Part shown: positions 20,124-28,812 of the stretch, one piece after another
Numbering within the stretch: the first letter of the stretch is position 1
Layout: each line of letters starts with the position of its first letter
Assembly: GCF_020880995.1 (NCBI RefSeq)
Contig: NZ_JAJISD010000001.1
Location: 1,138,732-1,202,731 of the forward strand
Length of the DNA: 64,000 bases
Direction: 5' to 3'
From: Reyranella aquatilis
Lineage (GTDB): Bacteria; Pseudomonadota; Alphaproteobacteria; Reyranellales; Reyranellaceae
Program-made: the position numbers and the translations under genes
The notes under the pieces: model-generated
The model's input: the letters and a program-made list of their open reading frames with translations, nothing else
Database searches by the model: none
Told to the model about the DNA's origin: nothing

Positions 20124-21131
20124 ATGAAGGCCATGATCTGCCGCCAGTGGGGCGGTCCCGAAGACCTGCGACTGGAGGAGATCCAGCCCGTCCCGCTGAA
20201 GACCGGCCAGGTGCGCATCCGCGTGCGCGCGGCCGGCGTCAGCTTCGCCACCACGCTGGTCATTGCGGGCAAGTACCAGCGCCGCCCGCCCTTCCCCTTC
20301 GCGCCCGGTACCGAAGCGGCAGGCGTCGTAACGGAGGTCGATCCGGCATGCAAGCGCATCAGGGTGGGCGACGAGGTCGTGGCCGTGCTCGATTGGGGCG
20401 GGCTCGCGGAGGAAGTCGTCGCGCACGAGGTCAACGTCTTCCCCAAGCCGCGCACCGTGGGCTTCGTCGAGGCCATCCAGCTCGCGATTTCCTATCCGAC
20501 ATCGGCCGGCGCGCTGACCTGGCCCGAGGGGCTGGACGTGCGGTCCGGCCACACGCTGCTGGTGCACGCCGCGGCCGGCGGCGTCGGCATGGCGGCGGTC
20601 GAGATCGGCAAGATCCTCGGCGCGACGGTAATCGCCACCGCAGGCGGCGCGCGCAAGACGGAGTTCGCCAAGGCGCACGGCGCCGACCATGTGATCGACT
20701 ACAGCGCCACGGATTTCCGCGAGGAGGTGCTCAGGATCACCGGCGGCCGTGGTGTCGACCGTGTCTACGACCCGGTCGGCGGCGATGTCTTCACCCAGTC
20801 GCTGCGCTGCATGGCGGTGGGCGGACGCATCTGTCCCATCGGCTTTGCCAGCGGCACCATTCCGCAGATTCCGGCCAACATCCTGCTGGTCAAGACGCTG
20901 GCCGTGACGGGCTTCAACTACGGCTACTATGTCGGCTGGAGTCCGCACGACGCGCGCTTCGAGGAAGCGCATCGCACGCTTGCCCTGGCGGAGCGAATCC
21001 GCGACTGGTGCGAGCAGGGACTTTGCCGCCCGCATGTCGACCGTACCTTCGCCCTTCCCGAGGCACCTCAGGCGATGCGTGCCCTTCTGGAGCGCAGCGT
21101 GACCGGCCGCGTCGCGATCGTGATGGAATGA
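20124..21131 (+). CDS. NADPH:quinone oxidoreductase family, zinc-independent MDR
   Basis: 335-aa medium-chain reductase. The GroES-like N-terminal half (VRAAGVSFATTLVIAGKYQ, FAPGTEAAGVVTEV) lacks the zinc-binding cysteines of alcohol dehydrogenases, and the nucleotide fold carries VHAAAGGVGMAAVEIGK with HGADHVIDYSATDF. This is the QOR/quinone reductase or enoyl reductase group. It starts 13 nt after the thiolase stop, so it ends the P450-thiolase operon. NADPH-dependent reduction of an enone or an enoyl-CoA-like intermediate is plausible. It converges, 4 nt apart, on the small secreted protein gene. Confidence 0.86.
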   Translation: MKAMICRQWGGPEDLRLEEIQPVPLKTGQVRIRVRAAGVSFATTLVIAGKYQRRPPFPFAPGTEAAGVVTEVDPACKRIRVGDEVVAVLDWGGLAEEVVAHEVNVFPKPRTVGFVEAIQLAISYPTSAGALTWPEGLDVRSGHTLLVHAAAGGVGMAAVEIGKILGATVIATAGGARKTEFAKAHGADHVIDYSATDFREEVLRITGGRGVDRVYDPVGGDVFTQSLRCMAVGGRICPIGFASGTIPQIPANILLVKTLAVTGFNYGYYVGWSPHDARFEEAHRTLALAERIRDWCEQGLCRPHVDRTFALPEAPQAMRALLERSVTGRVAIVME

Positions 21132-21135
21132 CGGC

Positions 21136-21501
21136 CTACTTCTTCGTCAGCTTGCCTTCGAAGACGCAGTAGCCGTCGAGCTTGATCCGGGAATCGCCGT
21201 CCTTGATCTGGCCGATGACGTCCATCATGCCGCCGCCGCCGACCATGGCAGCGGTCTTGATGGCTCCATTCCTGCCGAGCGTGGTCTGGAAAACGCGCTC
21301 CGGCCGCCCCTCCTGCTGGAACCTGCCCCTGACCTGGTCGCCATCCACGGTGACCTCGACCACCATCTTGTATGTCGGGCACTTTCCGCTGCCGGGAACA
21401 TTCGTGCCGTAGCCGGTCCAGGCATAGACGACGGGGTCGGCCTGCGCTGCGCCGGCAACGAACAGGAGGGCCACGGTGGTTGCTGCAAAGATCCGGCTCA
21501 T
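21136..21501 (-). CDS. small secreted protein of unknown function
   Basis: 121-aa protein with a Sec signal peptide (MSRIFAATTVALLFVAGAAQA, cleavage after AQA near residue 21). The mature part is beta-rich (YKMVVEVTVDGDQVRGRFQQ, IGQIKDGDSRIKLDGYCVFEGKL) and contains two cysteines that could form a disulfide in the periplasm. I do not recognise the family. Coding looks real: good signal peptide and native codon use. It lies just downstream of the enoyl-CoA hydratase gene on the same strand, with a 67-nt gap, so it may have its own promoter. Confidence 0.65.
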   Translation of the reverse strand: MSRIFAATTVALLFVAGAAQADPVVYAWTGYGTNVPGSGKCPTYKMVVEVTVDGDQVRGRFQQEGRPERVFQTTLGRNGAIKTAAMVGGGGMMDVIGQIKDGDSRIKLDGYCVFEGKLTKK

Positions 21502-21568
21502 CGAGGGTCTCCCGTGTGGGGCAAGCGTTGGAGGCAGGTCGGCGAAATCCGTCGAGGAAATCGACGTG

Positions 21569-22399
21569 CTACCGGCCGGTGAAGTTGGGCTCCCGTTTCT
21601 CCAGGAATGCCTTGATTCCCTCCTTCATGTCTTCCGTCTGCATCAGCGGCAGAAGCTGGAGGAAAACATGATGAACGTGCTCGTTGAAGGGCTCGTTCCA
21701 GGCCATGCGCATCATCCGCTTCGCCGCCTGGATGGCGAGCGGCGCGTTCGCGGCGATCTCCAGCGCCAGGTCGCGGGCGGCGCCCATGACATCCGCATCG
21801 GGCACGACCTTGTTCACCAGCCCGATCTCCAGCGATTGTGCGGCGTTCAGGGTCCGCCCCGTGAAGATCAGTTCCGCCGCCTTCGCCCAGCCCAGCATGC
21901 GCGGCAGGTACCAGGTGCCGCCCGACTCCGGCAGCACGCCGCGCTTGGCATATGAGGCGGCAAGCTTGGCCGACTGCGCCATCACCCTTATGTCCGCACC
22001 CAGCGCAAGGTCCAGCCCGTAGCCCGCGGCCGAGCCGTTGAGGGCGCAGATCACTGGCTTGTCCATCGCATGCAGGACCGGCGGCGGCGTGTTGCGCAGG
22101 TCGATATTGGTCGGCGTCGCGCCCGAGCCGACGCTCAGATTGTCGGTGCCCTTGTTCTGCGCCTCGAGGTTCAGGCCGGCGCAGAAGGCGCGGCCGGTTC
22201 CGGTCAGGATCACCACGCGGACGGCGCGGTCCTCGTTGGCCTTCACGAGCGCATCGGTGAGCTGCTTCAGCATCGGGCCCGAGATCGTGTTCATGCGCTG
22301 TGGTGCATTCAGCGTCACGGTCGCGATCGCGCCGTCGATGGCATAGAGCAGCTCATCGGGCATTGCCGAAGCTGTTGGCTGGGCCGCAAACTGGCTCAT
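21569..22399 (-). CDS. enoyl-CoA hydratase/isomerase family protein
   Basis: 276-aa crotonase with NAPQRMNTISGPMLKQL, oxyanion loop AFCAGLNLEAQNKG, NGSAAGYGLDLALGADIRV, and RGVLPESGGTWYLPRMLG, where the glutamate-containing PESGG segment keeps one catalytic carboxylate of hydratases. The end KEGIKAFLEKREPNFTGR is the usual C-terminal helix. Both active-site features suggest an active hydratase or isomerase on a CoA thioester. It begins at ATG 22399, divergent from the threonine aldolase gene by 54 nt. Confidence 0.86.
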   Translation of the reverse strand: MSQFAAQPTASAMPDELLYAIDGAIATVTLNAPQRMNTISGPMLKQLTDALVKANEDRAVRVVILTGTGRAFCAGLNLEAQNKGTDNLSVGSGATPTNIDLRNTPPPVLHAMDKPVICALNGSAAGYGLDLALGADIRVMAQSAKLAASYAKRGVLPESGGTWYLPRMLGWAKAAELIFTGRTLNAAQSLEIGLVNKVVPDADVMGAARDLALEIAANAPLAIQAAKRMMRMAWNEPFNEHVHHVFLQLLPLMQTEDMKEGIKAFLEKREPNFTGR

Positions 22400-22453
22400 G
22401 TTTCCTCCCTCTGGCGATTGCCGCTATGGTGGCGCAGGAGATCACAACACGCC

Positions 22454-23497
22454 ATGCAAAACCGTTTCATCGACCTCTACAGCGACACCAAGACCAAGCC
22501 CTCGCCCGGGATGCGGAAGGCCATGGCCGATGCCGAAGTCGGCGACGAGCAGAAGATGGAAGACCCCACGGTCAACCGCCTGCGCGACCGCGTGTGCGAA
22601 CTTCTCGGCAAGGAAGACGCGGTCTTCCTTCCCAGCGGCACCATGGGCAACCAGATCGCCATCCGCGTCCACTGCCGCCTGGGCGACGAGGTGATCGCCG
22701 ACCGCACCGCCCACATCATCAATGCCGAGTCGGGCGGCACCGCCGCGAACGCGGGCGTGATGATCCGCATGCTCGACGGTCCCTACGGCGTCTTCACCGG
22801 CGAGCAGGTCAAGGAAGCGATCCGCGATCCCAACAGCCGCAACGCGCCGCGGTCGCGGCTTGTGTCGATCGAGAACACGTCGAACGGTGGCTGCGGCACC
22901 GTGTGGCCGCTTGCCACCATGCAGGGCGTGACGAAGGTCGCGCGCGAGGCCGGCCTCAGCCTGCATATGGACGGGGCGCGTCTCTGCAATGCGGTCGTCA
23001 AGTCGGGCACCAAGGCCAGCGACTACGCCGCCTGCGTCGACTCGCTGTGGCTCGACTACACCAAGGGCCTCGGCGCACCGGTCGGCGCCAGCCTTGCGGG
23101 ATCGAAGGAGTTCATCCACGAGGCCTGGCGTCAGAAGCAGATGCTGGGTGGCTCGATGCGGCAGTCCGGTGTCATCGCCGCAGCCGCGCTCTATGCGCTG
23201 GAACATAACTGGGACCGGCTCGCCGAGGACCACGACAATGCCCGCCATCTTTCGGAAGGCATCGCCAACATCAAGGGCCTGAAGATCGACGTGCCGCGCA
23301 TGGAGACCAATCTGGTCTTCTTCGAGGTGACCAAGCCCGGCTGGACGCCGGCCAAGCTGGTCGAGGCTTGCAAGGAACGCGGCGTCGGCATGGGCACCGC
23401 GGCCGGCAATCGCATTCGGGCCGTGACGCACCTCGACGTCAACAGGGCCGACATCGACAGCGCCCTGAAGGTGATCAGCGACGCGCTGGCCGCCTGA
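22454..23497 (+). CDS. ltaE: low-specificity L-threonine aldolase
   Basis: 347-aa PLP enzyme that cleaves L-threonine and allo-threonine to glycine and acetaldehyde. Landmarks are DLYSDTKTKPSPGMRKAM, EDPTVNRLRDRVCELLGKEDAVFLPSGTMGNQ, LHMDGARLCNAVV and the PLP lysine Lys204 in DYTKGLGAPVGAS. The usual YGEDPTVN is KMEDPTVN here, a small departure. A related beta-eliminating or amino-acid lyase function cannot be excluded, since the family includes beta-hydroxyaspartate and phenylserine aldolases. The start is ATG 22454. It converges on the gene for a large secreted protein. Confidence 0.87.
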   Translation: MQNRFIDLYSDTKTKPSPGMRKAMADAEVGDEQKMEDPTVNRLRDRVCELLGKEDAVFLPSGTMGNQIAIRVHCRLGDEVIADRTAHIINAESGGTAANAGVMIRMLDGPYGVFTGEQVKEAIRDPNSRNAPRSRLVSIENTSNGGCGTVWPLATMQGVTKVAREAGLSLHMDGARLCNAVVKSGTKASDYAACVDSLWLDYTKGLGAPVGASLAGSKEFIHEAWRQKQMLGGSMRQSGVIAAAALYALEHNWDRLAEDHDNARHLSEGIANIKGLKIDVPRMETNLVFFEVTKPGWTPAKLVEACKERGVGMGTAAGNRIRAVTHLDVNRADIDSALKVISDALAA

Positions 23498-23510
23498 CAG
23501 CTGCGACGGG

Positions 23511-25604
23511 TCACGGCGCGGCGTGGCCGCGCCGGACCCACTCCTGCACCAGGAAGCGAACGTCGAAGATCGGCTTGCTGTCGTAGCCACGGCCGACCCA
23601 GCAGAACTGGCGCTGCTCCAGCTTGCGGTCGGCGACCAGCCGGATGCCCTCTTCGAGCATGCCGCGCCGCGCCAGGGAGACCGCGAGCAGGCCCTGCAGC
23701 GTATCGCGAAGGCACGCCATATCCTTGGCGGGCAACTGAGCGACTTCCCGGGGCGGCTGGCGGATGGCCGCCTCGATCTCGGCGGGTCTTCCGTCCCAGG
23801 CCAGCGCATCGGCGATCTCGATGAGGCGCCGCGACGCTTCGATACCGTCAGCACCTTTGCGGAGGCCCACCAGCGTCGGAACATCCATGTCGTCGCCCAG
23901 CTCGTGCAGCAGCATGACACCGACGAAGATGTCCGAGACGCCGAAGGCTCCGGCGCCGCCGGCGACGAAAGCCCTGAGCATGGTCTTCGCCTTCTCCGTC
24001 TGCCGCTGCATGAGCAGCAGGCGAAGAGCCGCCAGATCCTTTGCCGGAAACACCCCGAGATAGGCGTCGAGGGCAGCGGTCGCGCGCGACCGAAGGCCCG
24101 CATTTTCCTGGGCCTCGATCAGGGGCACGATGCGCGACCCGTCGAATTCGCTCGCGGCCGGGTCCGACTCGACCAGCGCGTGGGCATCGGCGATCCGGCC
24201 TTCCAGCACCAGTGCGACGAGCTGGAGACGGCCAAGAAGCTGGGGATTCATCCGCTCGACGCTCTGCCGCTCCGTCTCGGAGAGGTCACCGATGCGCTTC
24301 GCCAGGGCCGAGTGCGGATAGGACGCCAGAAAGCCAACCGCCCAGTCGAGACTGAGCGCCTTCGCGGTAACCTCGTCGATCGCTCCACCGGCTGCCAGGC
24401 GCGCCAGGATCAGCGATTGACGGGTCCAGTGCCACGCGAGGACCGGCCCGATCTCTCGGCGTGCGGTATCGCCTTCGGCGCCGGCGGCGAGGATCGCCGC
24501 ATTGGTGAGGTCGATGCCGTTCTCGCGCGCGCTCTTGTCGAAGATGGCGATCAGCTGGTCGATCAGTTCGACGGAGCCATCGCCCCCACCGGCGCCGGCG
24601 ACCGTCTCGGCGAGTGCCACGAGGTAGGGACGTCCCGGAGTCGTCCCGGAAGGATCGGCCGTCAGCTTGAAGGCCGACTGCCAGTAGACGCTGCGTTCCT
24701 GCCAGCGCCGCGCGAAGTCTCGACCGAGCGTCCAGTCGCAATCGCCATAGTCCGTGGAGACCCGGCGCTCGGGCGAGAACTGGCGCGGCTCGACGGCTTC
24801 GATGACCTTGCGTGCGAGACGCTCCACCTCGGCGCCATCGCCGCGGCGGCTGGCGGCCACCGCGAGGCGGATCAGGATCTCCGGCCCCGCGGGCGCGCGG
24901 CGAGTCGTCTGCGTCATGGTGCGGTTCGCCCGCTGCTCAGCCTCGGCCGTGGCGCCGAGGTCCGCCAATCGTGGACCGATCGTGTAGTCGAGCTCGGGCT
25001 CGGTCAGACGGACGGCCACCTGCCGGGCGAGCGATCTATAGCCGTGCTGGCACAAGAGGCTGATGCCCAGACCGCGATTGACGATGCCCGCAGTTTCCCC
25101 AACGCCCGGCTGCATCGACTGGAAGTACCAGGTCATCGCGTCGGGATCGTTGGCGCGCATGAGTTGCCAGAAATACTGCTGGTTGACGCCTTCGCCTGAG
25201 GAAAGCCCGGAATACTGCCGATCGACCAGGAAGATGCGCTGCAGGTCGTCGCGTTCCTCGGCCAGCGATTTCACGACGTTCAGCCCGCCCTCGATCACCT
25301 CGCGATCGCCGGATACGGGCTTGTCGCCCAGCGCCTCGTCGATCGTTCTCAGCCTGTCCGCCGCCTCGTACGGGCGACGGTTCGACGGGAGCGAGAGCAG
25401 CGCGAGATAGCCCTCGATCTCCAGGCGCCGCTTCAGGTCGGCGTTCGGCTCCTGCCGTGCCTTGGCGAGATGCGCGTCGACCAGTTCGATCGCGCGCCCG
25501 AGCGTCGTCCGCTCCGCCGGCGCCTGGGCATGGCCAACCGATGCGGCGCAGGGCATCGTCAGGGCTACTGCCAAGGCAGACTTGATCCAAAGCCTAGATT
25601 TCAT
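23511..25604 (-). CDS. large secreted alpha-helical protein of unknown function
   Basis: 697-aa protein beginning with a clear signal peptide (MKSRLWIKSALAVALTMPCAASVGHAQA, written here only to show that the h-region ends before AQA). The rest is almost entirely amphipathic helix, with repeated Leu/Ala-rich stretches such as RLVADRKLEQRQ and AALDAYLGVFPAKDLAALRLLLMQRQ. That is the texture of a TPR/HEAT-like solenoid, though no canonical repeat consensus is obvious. ATG 25604 is chosen because it starts the signal peptide; the frame is open further upstream. The neighbours (aldolase, molybdenum hydroxylase) give no functional hint. Likely periplasmic. Confidence 0.6.
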   Translation of the reverse strand: MKSRLWIKSALAVALTMPCAASVGHAQAPAERTTLGRAIELVDAHLAKARQEPNADLKRRLEIEGYLALLSLPSNRRPYEAADRLRTIDEALGDKPVSGDREVIEGGLNVVKSLAEERDDLQRIFLVDRQYSGLSSGEGVNQQYFWQLMRANDPDAMTWYFQSMQPGVGETAGIVNRGLGISLLCQHGYRSLARQVAVRLTEPELDYTIGPRLADLGATAEAEQRANRTMTQTTRRAPAGPEILIRLAVAASRRGDGAEVERLARKVIEAVEPRQFSPERRVSTDYGDCDWTLGRDFARRWQERSVYWQSAFKLTADPSGTTPGRPYLVALAETVAGAGGGDGSVELIDQLIAIFDKSARENGIDLTNAAILAAGAEGDTARREIGPVLAWHWTRQSLILARLAAGGAIDEVTAKALSLDWAVGFLASYPHSALAKRIGDLSETERQSVERMNPQLLGRLQLVALVLEGRIADAHALVESDPAASEFDGSRIVPLIEAQENAGLRSRATAALDAYLGVFPAKDLAALRLLLMQRQTEKAKTMLRAFVAGGAGAFGVSDIFVGVMLLHELGDDMDVPTLVGLRKGADGIEASRRLIEIADALAWDGRPAEIEAAIRQPPREVAQLPAKDMACLRDTLQGLLAVSLARRGMLEEGIRLVADRKLEQRQFCWVGRGYDSKPIFDVRFLVQEWVRRGHAAP

Positions 25605-25731
25605 CGTCGCTGATGGTTGCCCGAACCGGTGTATAAAGCTCCCTAACCAACGACTGAGAGCATTTGGTGGCAAAGACTACAACAACCCGTCCAGCCGGGC
25701 ACCGCGCCTCGATTCTGCCTGCATTGGGCCG

Positions 25732-28020
25732 ATGAGTACCGCCCTCAAGCTCGGAGAACCGATCACGCGCCGTGAAGATCGACGCTTCCTGACAGGCGCC
25801 GGGCGGTATGCCGCGAACACGGCACCGGTCCAAGCCTCGAATGTCCTGTTTCTGCGCTCGCCGCATGCGCATGCCCGGATCTCAGGCATCGACACGGGAC
25901 CCGCGCTCGCTCTCCCGGGTGTCGCGGCAGTCTTCACGGCGGCCGATCTCCTCGCCGACAAGGTGGGGCATCTTCCGGCCATCAGCGAGCTCAAGGACGA
26001 AGCCGGCAACCGCCATCGCGAGCCCCTCCATCTTCCCATGCCGGCCGGCAAGGTGAGGCATGTCGGCGACATCGTGGCCATGATCGTGGCGGATACGCTC
26101 GAACAGGCGCGCGATGCCGCAGAGGTCCTCGCCGTCGACTACGAAGTCCTGCCGGCGGTCGTGACCGTGGCACAGGCGCTGGCGCCCGGTGCGCCCCTCG
26201 TTCACGAGGATGTTCCGGGCAACCTGATGTGCCGCTGGGGCAAGGGCGATCGAGCCGCGACGGACTCCGCCTTCGGGCGCGCCGCTCACGTCTCCACGCT
26301 TTCCATCCGCTCGCCACGTCAGATCGTTCACTACCTGGAAACGCGCGCGGCCTGGTCGAGCTACGACGCCACGGACGACCTCGTCACCGTGACCTTCTCC
26401 TCGCAGGGCGTCCAGATTCCGCATCGGCTGATGTGCGAGCGCGTCCTCGACCTGCCGAAGGAAAAGCTGCGTCTCGTCACGGAGGATGTTGGCGGCGGCT
26501 TCGGTCCCAAATATCCGATATCGGCGGAATCGACCCTGATCGCCTGGGCCACGCGAAAACTCTGCCGCGGCCTGCGCTGGACCTGCGAGCGCGCCGAGCT
26601 TTCCCAGGCCGACAGTCATGCGCGCGACCTCGTTGCCACGGCGGAACTGGCGCTGGATGCGGAAGGACGCTTCATCGGCCTGCGCGTGAAGGCCGAGGCG
26701 AACTACGGCGCCTATGTCTCGATGTTCGCGCCGACGATTCCGACCACGGGCCTCGCCAAGGTGATTTCGGGCCTCTATCGCATTCCCGCGATCCGCGTCG
26801 ATTTCGACTGCGCCTTCACCAACACCGTGCCAGTCGATGCCATCCGCGGTGCGGGCAAGCCCGAGGCGCTCTTCCTGCTGGAGCGTCTCGTCGACCTGGC
26901 GGCGCACGAGACAGGCCGCTCGCCGGTCGAGTTAAGGCGCATCAACCTGCTGCGCGCCGACGAGATGCCCTACGCAGCCGCCAGCGGTTACACCTACGAC
27001 GCCGCCGATTGCACCAGACTGTTCGAGACCGCCCTGGCAACGGCCGATGAGGCAGGCTTCGCGGCCCGACGCGCCGCCAGCGAGGCGGCGGGAAAGTATC
27101 GCGGGCTTGGCCTGTCCTGCCATCTCCATGGCACCGGCGGTATCGCCGACGAGCATGTCGTGGTCAATGTCGAGGCGGACCGGCTGGTCGCGCGCGTCGG
27201 CACGCAAAGCCAGGGCCAGGGCCACGAGACCGTCTTCGCACAGATCCTGTCCGCAGCGCTCGGCGTCCCGGTCGGGCGCATCGAGATCAGGCAGGGCGAT
27301 ACACGCAGCATCCCGCGCGGCGGAGGCACCGGCGGCTCCTCCTCGACCATCATCAGCGGCACCACCCTGAAGCGCGCAGCCGATGTCGTGATCGAGCGTG
27401 GCCGCGATCTCGCCGCCGAGCGGCTCGAGACCGCGCCGGCCGACATCGCCTATCGCGACGGCGCCTTCGAAGTCGTCGGCACCGACCGTCGCATCGGACT
27501 GTTCGAGCTGGCCGCCTGGAAGCCGTTCGACGGCGATGCCGTGTTCGCCGACAGGATCGATTCCTTCCCCACCGGGGTGATGGTCTGCGAAGTCGAAGTC
27601 GATCCGGAAACCGGGGAAACCCACGTCGACCGCCTGCTGGCCGTCGCAGACTGCGGCACGGTGGTGAATCACCGCCTGCTGGCCGGTCAGATGCATGGCG
27701 GCATCGTGCATGGGCTGGGCAATGCCCTGATGGAGGAGGCTCTTTACGACGAAGAGAGCGGCCAGCTCCTGAGCGGCACTCTCATGGACTATGCCCTGCC
27801 CCGCGCCGATGACGTGCCGTCTCTCCAGGTCGAGACGATCGTGACGCCATCGCCCAACAACATGCTCGGCTTCAAGGGCGTGGGCGAGTTGCCGACCAAC
27901 GGGGCGCCGGCGGCCGTGGCGAATGCCGTTCTCGACGCGCTGCGGCCGTTCGGCGTCCGCCACATCGACATGCCGCTCACCGCCGCCAAGGTCTGGACAG
28001 CCCTGCAACGACGCGGCTGA
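25732..28020 (+). CDS. xanthine dehydrogenase-family molybdopterin-binding large subunit (form II CoxL-like), orphan
   Basis: 762-aa molybdenum hydroxylase catalytic subunit. It has the N-terminal LGEPITRREDRRFLTGAGRY start, the Moco-binding VGGGFGPKY near residue 260, IRGAGKPEA near 370, TGGSSSTIISG near 540 and the C-terminal GVGELPTNGAPAAVANAV loop with the essential glutamate. The active-site loop reads AIRGAGK instead of the AYXCSFR of true CO dehydrogenase, so this is form II or a related aldehyde/heterocycle hydroxylase. The FeS and FAD subunits normally encoded alongside are absent. ATG 25732 is preferred over a longer open frame. Confidence 0.86.
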   Translation: MSTALKLGEPITRREDRRFLTGAGRYAANTAPVQASNVLFLRSPHAHARISGIDTGPALALPGVAAVFTAADLLADKVGHLPAISELKDEAGNRHREPLHLPMPAGKVRHVGDIVAMIVADTLEQARDAAEVLAVDYEVLPAVVTVAQALAPGAPLVHEDVPGNLMCRWGKGDRAATDSAFGRAAHVSTLSIRSPRQIVHYLETRAAWSSYDATDDLVTVTFSSQGVQIPHRLMCERVLDLPKEKLRLVTEDVGGGFGPKYPISAESTLIAWATRKLCRGLRWTCERAELSQADSHARDLVATAELALDAEGRFIGLRVKAEANYGAYVSMFAPTIPTTGLAKVISGLYRIPAIRVDFDCAFTNTVPVDAIRGAGKPEALFLLERLVDLAAHETGRSPVELRRINLLRADEMPYAAASGYTYDAADCTRLFETALATADEAGFAARRAASEAAGKYRGLGLSCHLHGTGGIADEHVVVNVEADRLVARVGTQSQGQGHETVFAQILSAALGVPVGRIEIRQGDTRSIPRGGGTGGSSSTIISGTTLKRAADVVIERGRDLAAERLETAPADIAYRDGAFEVVGTDRRIGLFELAAWKPFDGDAVFADRIDSFPTGVMVCEVEVDPETGETHVDRLLAVADCGTVVNHRLLAGQMHGGIVHGLGNALMEEALYDEESGQLLSGTLMDYALPRADDVPSLQVETIVTPSPNNMLGFKGVGELPTNGAPAAVANAVLDALRPFGVRHIDMPLTAAKVWTALQRRG

Positions 28021-28812
28021 TCAGCCCTGCAGAAGGTCGATCAGCCCCCGGCCCCCGACGTAGAGTCCCGCCAGGATCACGAACACGGCAAAGAGCATCG
28101 TCAGCGCCCCCTTGCGGCGCGCCAGGATGGCGTTGGCCTTGGTACCGGCCAATGCGCCTGCGACGCCGCCGGCAATCAGCAGTCCCGCCACGTTCCAGTC
28201 GACCAGGCCCGACCAGGCGTAGCTCGCGGCCGCCGAGAGTCCGAAGGCCGTCACGGCCACCAGCGATGCGCTGGTCGCATCCTCGAGTTTCATGTCGGTC
28301 GCCAGGATGAGTCCCGGGACGATCAGGAAGCCACCGCCGATCCCGAAGAAGCCGGACAGGAGGCCCACGCCCGCGCCCAGCAGCACGAGGCGCGGCAGCA
28401 TGTATGCGGCGTTCTCGCGCGTCAGCCAGGCCGACGTCTGGCCACCCTTGTCCTTGGGCCGCAGCATCATCAGACCGACGACGATCATCAGGACGCCGAA
28501 CAGGGCGACGAGCTTCTGCCCGTCTACCGCCTTGCCGAACGCCGCGCCTGCAAAGGCGCCACCGACGCCGGCCAGACTGAACACGATGGCGCAGGGCCAC
28601 CGGATCGGCGCCTTGCGCGCGTGCAGCGCCAGCCCGGCCGCCGCATTGACCGCCACGGCGACGGCTGCGGTGCCGATGGCGATGTGGGCCGAGGGCATAC
28701 CGACGGCATAGAGCAGAAGCGGCACGGCGAGAATGGAACCGCCGCCACCGATCAGCCCGAGTACCAGGCCGACCACACCGCCCGAGGCGAGTGCCGCGAC
28801 CGGGGCGAACAT
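28021..28812 (-). CDS. sulfite exporter TauE/SafE family protein
   Basis: 263-aa inner-membrane protein with about eight helices and the family motifs GLIGGGGSILAVPLLLY (N-terminal half) and GFFGIGGGFLIVPGLIL (C-terminal half). TauE/SafE proteins export sulfite or sulfonate-derived anions. It is the third gene of an operon with a rhodanese-DUF2892 gene and an ArsR-type regulator, next to a persulfide dioxygenase gene, so export of sulfite made from sulfide oxidation is a natural role. The start overlaps the rhodanese stop in TGATG, and its stop abuts that of the convergent molybdenum hydroxylase gene. Confidence 0.88.
   Translation of the reverse strand: MFAPVAALASGGVVGLVLGLIGGGGSILAVPLLLYAVGMPSAHIAIGTAAVAVAVNAAAGLALHARKAPIRWPCAIVFSLAGVGGAFAGAAFGKAVDGQKLVALFGVLMIVVGLMMLRPKDKGGQTSAWLTRENAAYMLPRLVLLGAGVGLLSGFFGIGGGFLIVPGLILATDMKLEDATSASLVAVTAFGLSAAASYAWSGLVDWNVAGLLIAGGVAGALAGTKANAILARRKGALTMLFAVFVILAGLYVGGRGLIDLLQG

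Noticed and set aside
22442..24103. Minus-strand frame overlapping threonine aldolase
   Set aside because: Arginine/proline-rich shadow frame; both the aldolase and the secreted protein gene have better evidence.
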